A stretch of DNA of 64,000 nt, from assembly GCA_012932865.1 (NCBI GenBank), contig SAXG01000003.1, positions 744,001 through 808,000 of the forward strand, written 5' to 3'. Each line of letters begins with the position of its first letter. Within the stretch, counting starts at the first letter, position 1. Below, one piece after another: positions 59,499-64,000 of the stretch. Origin of the DNA: Amylostereum areolatum. Lineage: Eukaryota > Basidiomycota > Agaricomycetes > Russulales > Stereaceae. The translations under genes were made by a program, and so were the position numbers. The notes under the pieces were generated by a model. The model saw only the letters and a program-made list of their open reading frames with translations, ran no database searches and was not told the origin of the DNA.

Positions 59499-61208
59499 TC
59501 ACGCCTTCACGAGACGGAAATCAATGCGACGGAGAAGGAACGTCAACGCGAACAGCGTCGAAAACGCCAACGCCACCGCCTTCGGTTTTGCCAGATGCGC
59601 AGACAGAGGAAGTTGGTACTTCACCTGTCAAGAGCATCAGCACCACGCATACGAAGACAGGTGAGAGCAAGTCTCACGTAAATGAGTCCTGTGTGTCGAT
59701 CCGTTAGGTTCTTGAACTTGTACGTCACAGCCGGGCGACCTGTCGTATCGAGGTAGGTGATATGGGTAGATTTCTCCTCGCTCAGTGGATCAAAGGGCAA
59801 GTACACCTGAACGTGGCTGTTTCCGGAACCCATCAGCGGGACAGATACATGTAGAAAGGCTGTCAACGCACGTAGCTCCTTCAGGAAGGATGAGTTTCAA
59901 AGTCGCGTCGTCTACTACTGCGCCTGGAATGGCGGTGTGCACCGGAATACCGACGACATACTCGCCCGTCGCAGCATCGTATCCCGCTGAATCCTTAAGC
60001 GGCGAGTCCCATCCAAGAGTGAAGGTGTAGTTCCACCCGCCCATGAGAGGGAAGCGAGGGCGGAGCTCAAGGTAGCTGTACTGGTTCCCCTTCGAAGCCT
60101 TGGGTACAGAGGGGGCGGGGCGGAAGCGCGACGTCGACACATTGCCATTGAGGTCAGTGAAGTACGTTGAGTGGGCACCCGGAGGAAGGTGCATCGACAG
60201 TGCGGGAAGGATGTGTGGCGCAAGACGACCGTAAAACGCCTGTCCTTGGTGGTCTAGACGAGAGAAATGGCCCTTCAACCTACCGAGCATATCAGCAACG
60301 GTAGTACCGGTATCTGAGGACGAACGACGTACTTGGGTCCGGCGTTGTGAAGAACCATATTGTTTTCGATGTTCAAGTTGGCGCCCCAATGGCTGATTTC
60401 GGCAGTACGTTCGAGGGAGAACACCTCGACGACCGGGTGCTCATAATGATATTGCACAGCGATCCGTCGTTGGAACCTCCCGATAAATTCGGGGTTCGCG
60501 GACGGTGGAATGTTGCTGAAAGGTCCGTAGGTGATCGTGGCACCAGACTTGGTGTCCAAGTTGTCGGTAATGAATTCATCTAAGCCTTCAGGAGTTGTAT
60601 GCGAGACGATGCGTGGTACCGGCGCGCTGTAGAATGTAAATACGAAACCACCCGCCAGCGACAAAGAAATACGTACCGGACTTTGATTCGTTGAGTGGTG
60701 GTTTTGTAAGGGCTGAGAACGAATAGGTCGCCTTCGTATTTGAGGGTTTGTTCGTCGCGTTGCTTTGCTTGCGCTGGCCACGGGTACGTTGCGTGCGTTT
60801 GTACCGTCTCCACCACCAGGTGCGTCGTTGCATTGGTAGCAAGCGCCTTGGGAAAGGCAACGGTGTATTGGTACGCGCCACTAGAATGTATCAGAGAGAG
60901 GAATAACAGAGGAAGTGAAGTGCTACGCACTCCTTGAAGCCCTGGCCCTGTAGCACCAATGTCTCGCTCTGGCCCTTTATTCTGGCTTCCAGCCAGCTTG
61001 TTCGCTCCTGCTCATTCTCCCCGAGAGAGATGATGTATTCCTGAGCGCCATTCTCAAGGGATTTGACGGCATAGGTGGTTGTGACGTGGACCAGGGCACC
61101 GCCGAGCTCGACTGTGCGTACCACGGCCGTATTTTCGAATGCGTCGAGTGCAAGAACAAGGGCGGGGGATGCCAGCCCTAGGACAAAGAGTGGGAGGGAC
61201 CAACGCAT
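59499..61208 (-). CDS. OST1: oligosaccharyltransferase subunit ribophorin I (OST1)
   Basis: ER-membrane subunit of the N-glycosylation complex. Start at 61208, signal peptide MRWSLPLFVLGLASPALVLA, followed by DAFENTAVVRTVELGGALVH. Blocks: QYTVAFPKALATNATTHLVV, TYGPFSNIPPSANPEFIGRF, VEVFSLERTAEISHWGANLN, LKGHFSRLDHQGQAF, ALSMHLPPGAHSTYFTDLNG, LELRPRFPLMGGWNYTFTLG. An intron with ends GTGCGT and ACAG restores LPEGATHVQVYLPFDPLSEE, THITYLDTTGRPAVTYKFKN and LTDRHTG. The C-terminal TM segment is KPKAVALAFSTLFALTFLLR. Length of about 470 aa and all blocks are normal. Confidence 0.94.
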
Positions 61209-61439
61209 AGTCAGCCCGTGAATCTGCGAGGTAGCAGCGGAGGAAGTGAAAGGTGGAGAGATCCAGACGCGCGACGTGTCCAATTCTATTTTGGACGCGT
61301 CGCCGACTCGCGTCTCCGCGCAGTTCATCGAGCTGCCGTCCAGTCCCTTGCTCTACAGTCTCCCTCATACACGCAAATAGCATAGTACGTTGCGCAGTGT
61401 ATATTAAATGTAGTATAGTGGTAAGCAGCGATGCGGAAA
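61209..61439. other. intergenic: OST1 promoter and uL22m 3' flank
   Basis: 231 bp. No coding region supported. Confidence 0.4.
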
Positions 61440-62426
61440 CTACCATGCCCACATTGAACTAGGGTTGCGTAAAGGTTTGTCTTCACGGACAAGGCTGGCG
61501 GAGACAATCCTCTTCAGCTTCCTTGCACGATCCTCGTCCAAGAGCTGCGCGCGGGTCTTTCCCTCCTTCAAAACGACACTCATGCGAGAGTCTGGATGCA
61601 CACGAATGCCATATTTGCCGCGTCCTCTAGGCTCGAAGCGTTTGTGTGACCGGGGTCCTTTGGTCACCCAGGATTCCGCTAAACCATCGACGTTGAGAGA
61701 GAGAGCGAGTTGAGACCACATGAAAAGACGTACAGACGATGAGCTTCTTCTCGTCCAGACCCTTCATCACCGCGTGCGACTTGGCCACCACGAGCATACT
61801 CCGAATGCGTTTACTGGCGCGCTTCTCACTAAACGTCATCTGGAGAATTGCGGAGTCGATAGGCTTCCCAGAGATTTGTCGCCCGAGCTTGTTCAGTTTA
61901 CGGTGCGAGATTTTGAAATTGGAAGTAGAGTACTTGTGCTGCATGCGCAAGCGCGGGATCGTCAGCGCGGGAGGTTGGATTCATGAACACGACGAAACGT
62001 ACGTGGTCGCTTTGTTGCTTAACCACCATAGCATTGCTCTTCACGTCTTCTTCGACCTCCCCTTTACTCGGCTCGACTGAATCGAACACACCGAGGTTAC
62101 CCTCCTCCGCCTGTTTGCGCTTTGCAGCCTGCACCTCCTCTTTAGACTGCTTGTTTCGGACGCCAGGACTGAGAGTCCTTCTAAACCAGTCAAAAGGGCT
62201 CCCGAAAGATGCGCTGGGATGCACGGTTAGGTGTGTATAGGGATAGAGATACTGTCCGCCTACTGTCTTCGTGCCTCCCAGACTGCCCGTGACGGAAGCT
62301 TGTTATGCGGTGGATGGACAAGACACCGGAGAGGGGTCACTGGTTGAAAATGGGTGTTAAATTGGGGAGAATGGGTTGAGACAGACGGTGTTTACCATTG
62401 CGTAAACCGACTCTAGCTGCTTGCAT
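61440..62426 (-). CDS. MRPL22: mitochondrial ribosomal protein L22 (uL22m)
   Basis: Start near 62426 (MQAARVGLRNG); the exact splice into the second exon is unsure. Core blocks: FGSPFDWFRRTLSPGVRNKQ, YSTSNFKISHRKLNKLGRQI, SGKPIDSAILQMTFSEKRAS, KRIRSMLVVAKSHAVMKGLD, then ESWVTKGPRSHKRFEPRGRG and KYGIRVHPDSRMSVVLKEGK, with a stop at 61440. The last blocks are the uL22 hairpin that lines the exit tunnel. The divergent neighbour is YOS1. Confidence 0.9.
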
Positions 62427-62600
62427 GGTGGCTGCTGGTGAGGAGGTGAGGATCGGAGCTCAAACCCGGTCGCGTGAAACAAGCGCCCATCTGGCCGCGT
62501 CGAAGCTCGACGTGTTTCCCTCACATCTTGATCCTCCACCTCATACCCTCGGGCCCGATTACCCCCACTCACCAGACCAGTCGAAAAGGCCACAGGAATA
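62427..62600. promoter_or_regulatory. divergent promoter region uL22m / YOS1
   Basis: 174 bp between divergent starts. No TATA box seen. Confidence 0.4.
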
Positions 62601-62998
62601 ATGTATGGCATCGGAAGTGCGCTTTATATCACAATCCTTCTCATCAACGCCATGGCAGTTCTCAGCGAGGATCGCTTCCTCGCCCGAAGTGCGTTTCTCT
62701 CCCTGGTATTTCGCGCACCATTGCCAATCGCGACCACATATCCACAGTTGGCTGGTCGTCCGTCCCACCACCGAATGCAAATGCAGGCTTTGGAAGTGAC
62801 GTTTACGGCGGCGGCGCACAGGACATTGGTGTGAAGGGCCGAATCATCAACCTCATTAGTGCAGTGCGGACGCTCATGAGAAGTATGTACATGGTGCATA
62901 TATTTTACAACTCTTCCGCTCACATGCTGTCTCCCCCAGTACCCCTTATAGGGATCAATCTCGTTGTCATCGTGTATGAGCTGATACTGGGAAGCTGA
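62601..62998 (+). CDS. YOS1: Yos1-like ER-Golgi transport protein
   Basis: Small membrane protein of the YOS1/IER3IP1 family, needed for COPII-dependent ER to Golgi traffic together with Yip1/Yif1. Three exons: MYGIGSALYITILLINAMAV and LSEDRFLAR; IGWSSVPPPNANAGFGSDVY, QDIGVKGRIINLISAVRTLM; then PLIGINLVVIVYELILGS to a stop at 62998. N-terminal and C-terminal hydrophobic helices flank a short loop. About 90 aa, the normal size. Introns GTGCGT...CACAG and GTATGT...CCCAG. Confidence 0.92.
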
Positions 62999-63093
62999 AA
63001 GCATAGATATGTGGTATCAATATCCTGGACGTTACAGTCGTGGGTCGGGGTGGATCGTGTTCGTGGCATGGAAGGGATGTGGTGATTGGCGAC

Positions 63094-63982
63094 TCAGGCA
63101 TCGAGGGGAGTATTGTCCGACGCCGGAAGGATGTCATTGATTTTGCGGTACTCCGTCTCGATCTGGCGGATGAAATCGGTCGCGGAATGCCCGTTCTATG
63201 ACCAGAGCGTCAGGCAGGACAACGTCCAGAGAACAAACCGGCTTACTTCGCATTCTTTCCACGTCCCATCATGAATACACACATGCTCCTCGTTGATGAG
63301 GATAGTGCAACTTCTCCTGGGACTCAAAGTCAGACATGAACCGGCGAGTGGGAGTGAACTGAACACGCACTCGATAAGAAGCTCCTTCGTGTGTGCGCTA
63401 CTTTGCTTCAACAACTCGATACCTTCCTCCCCGGTACCACCTCCATCCAAACCAGCGCACTGGCCGACGTCGCTGGTCTCCCAATCAATGCCGGCGGTAC
63501 GGGCGCACTTGAGGGCGATATCCGCACGTCCAATCTTGTCTTTGCCCTGATAGTTCTGGCACATAACGAAGGCCCACCACGTCTTCAGAGGACGGTATTT
63601 GGCCACGCAAAGTTGCTGTACGTTCCCGGCGCACTCGTCTGAGCCATGCTTGCAGCTAACACCGAAGACAGGCTCTGACTCGTCAACCCTGCGATCGATA
63701 AGTTTTACCAAACTCGGGTTCGGGGGATGGCAACACAAGAGGACACACTCGGGCGATGTAGGTCAATTCGTAATCAATCTTGTCGGCGACCTTTTTTAAA
63801 ACCTGGTCGAATACGGCCTCGCAGAGCAGCGCGTCGGGACAGCGCGACATGACGCCCAAGGTTACGGGAACCTTGACATCGTCGAATGGGACGAGCTCCT
63901 GGGGCTCCTGCACAGTGAGTGTTGGCCCGGTTAGAGCGCCTGCAGCGAGCGATGCTACGACGAGCAAGTATCTGGAAAGCAT
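63094..63982 (-). CDS. GILT-family thiol reductase (secreted/lysosomal-type)
   Basis: Gamma-interferon-inducible lysosomal thiol reductase family. Start at 63982 gives a signal peptide (MLSRYLLVVASLAAGALTGP). The redox region is MSRCPDALLCEAVFDQVLKK. After an intron comes SCKHGSDECAGNVQQLCVAK, matching the GILT signature C-x-H-G-x2-E-C-x2-N-x4-C. Further: WWAFVMCQNYQGKDKIGRAD, GIDWETSDVGQCAGLDGGGT, then CTILINEEHVCIHDGTWKEC. The last exon ends IRQIETEYRKINDILPASDN with a stop at 63094. Fungal relatives are poorly studied; a role in reducing disulfides in an acidic secretory or vacuolar compartment is inferred from the family. Confidence 0.88.
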
Positions 63983-64000
63983 AAGGGTAGGATCTTCCTG

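Noticed and set aside
59700..59880. Apparent frameshift in OST1 near the LPEGAT segment
   Set aside because: A normal GTGCGT...ACAG intron joins LPEGAT to HVQVYLPF in frame, so no break is needed.

Overview
The window is nuclear DNA of a filamentous basidiomycete (Agaricomycetes-like). The genes are closely spaced on both strands and broken by many 45-80 bp GT-AG introns. Typical fungal families are present: chitin deacetylases, a pepsin-type protease, an adenylation-thiolation-reductase (A-T-R) enzyme, and a transporter of the allantoate permease type. Base composition is moderately GC-rich. I recognise no rRNA, CRISPR array or intact transposon, and no tRNA was evident by eye. Most intron boundaries were placed by matching splice consensus to reading frame and to family motifs; they are inferences, not transcript data.

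Layout. 1-5.4 kb: 3' part of a Kha1-type K+/H+ antiporter (-), splicing factor BUD31 (-), and a TB2/DP1/HVA22 membrane protein with a long tail (+). 5.4-8 kb: no convincing gene. 8-11.6 kb: an A-T-R multidomain reductase (+). 12.3-14.7 kb: a GCKIII kinase (+). 15.8-21.8 kb: two paralogous GPI-type chitin deacetylases (-) separated by a 2.7 kb gene-empty interval. 23-25 kb: an MFS permease (-). 25.5-27.2 kb: an alanyl-tRNA editing protein (+) whose 3' half carries several one-base frame breaks. 27.4-30 kb: a RING protein (-) and a 2-oxoglutarate/Fe(II) oxygenase (-). 30.6-33.5 kb: two tandem copies of an unnamed family, one broken and one intact with a TM segment and coiled coil. 33.7-38.9 kb: a BTB protein (-) and a membrane-fused PABS-type methyltransferase (-). 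39-46.3 kb: a short-chain dehydrogenase (+), an unknown multi-exon gene with an internal duplication (+), and a CASTOR-like ACT-domain protein (+). 46.8-51.3 kb: RPL35, HIS6 and hydroxyacid-oxoacid transhydrogenase (all -). 53.5-57.8 kb: a membrane-anchored aspartic protease (+) and a PPR protein (-). 57.96-58.46 kb: a non-autonomous DNA transposon (MITE) with long TIRs and a perfect 8 bp target duplication. 58.7-64 kb: a small secreted protein (+), OST1 (-), mitochondrial uL22 (-), YOS1 (+) and a GILT-like thiol reductase (-).

The genes do not form one pathway. Most are housekeeping (splicing, translation, N-glycosylation, ER-Golgi traffic, histidine synthesis, mitochondrial gene expression), mixed with wall, secretion and accessory functions. 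The A-T-R enzyme has no adjacent tailoring genes, so it looks like a stand-alone reductase rather than part of a cluster. Several genes show single-base frame breaks, mostly +1. These could be sequence errors or real decay, and I flag each one.
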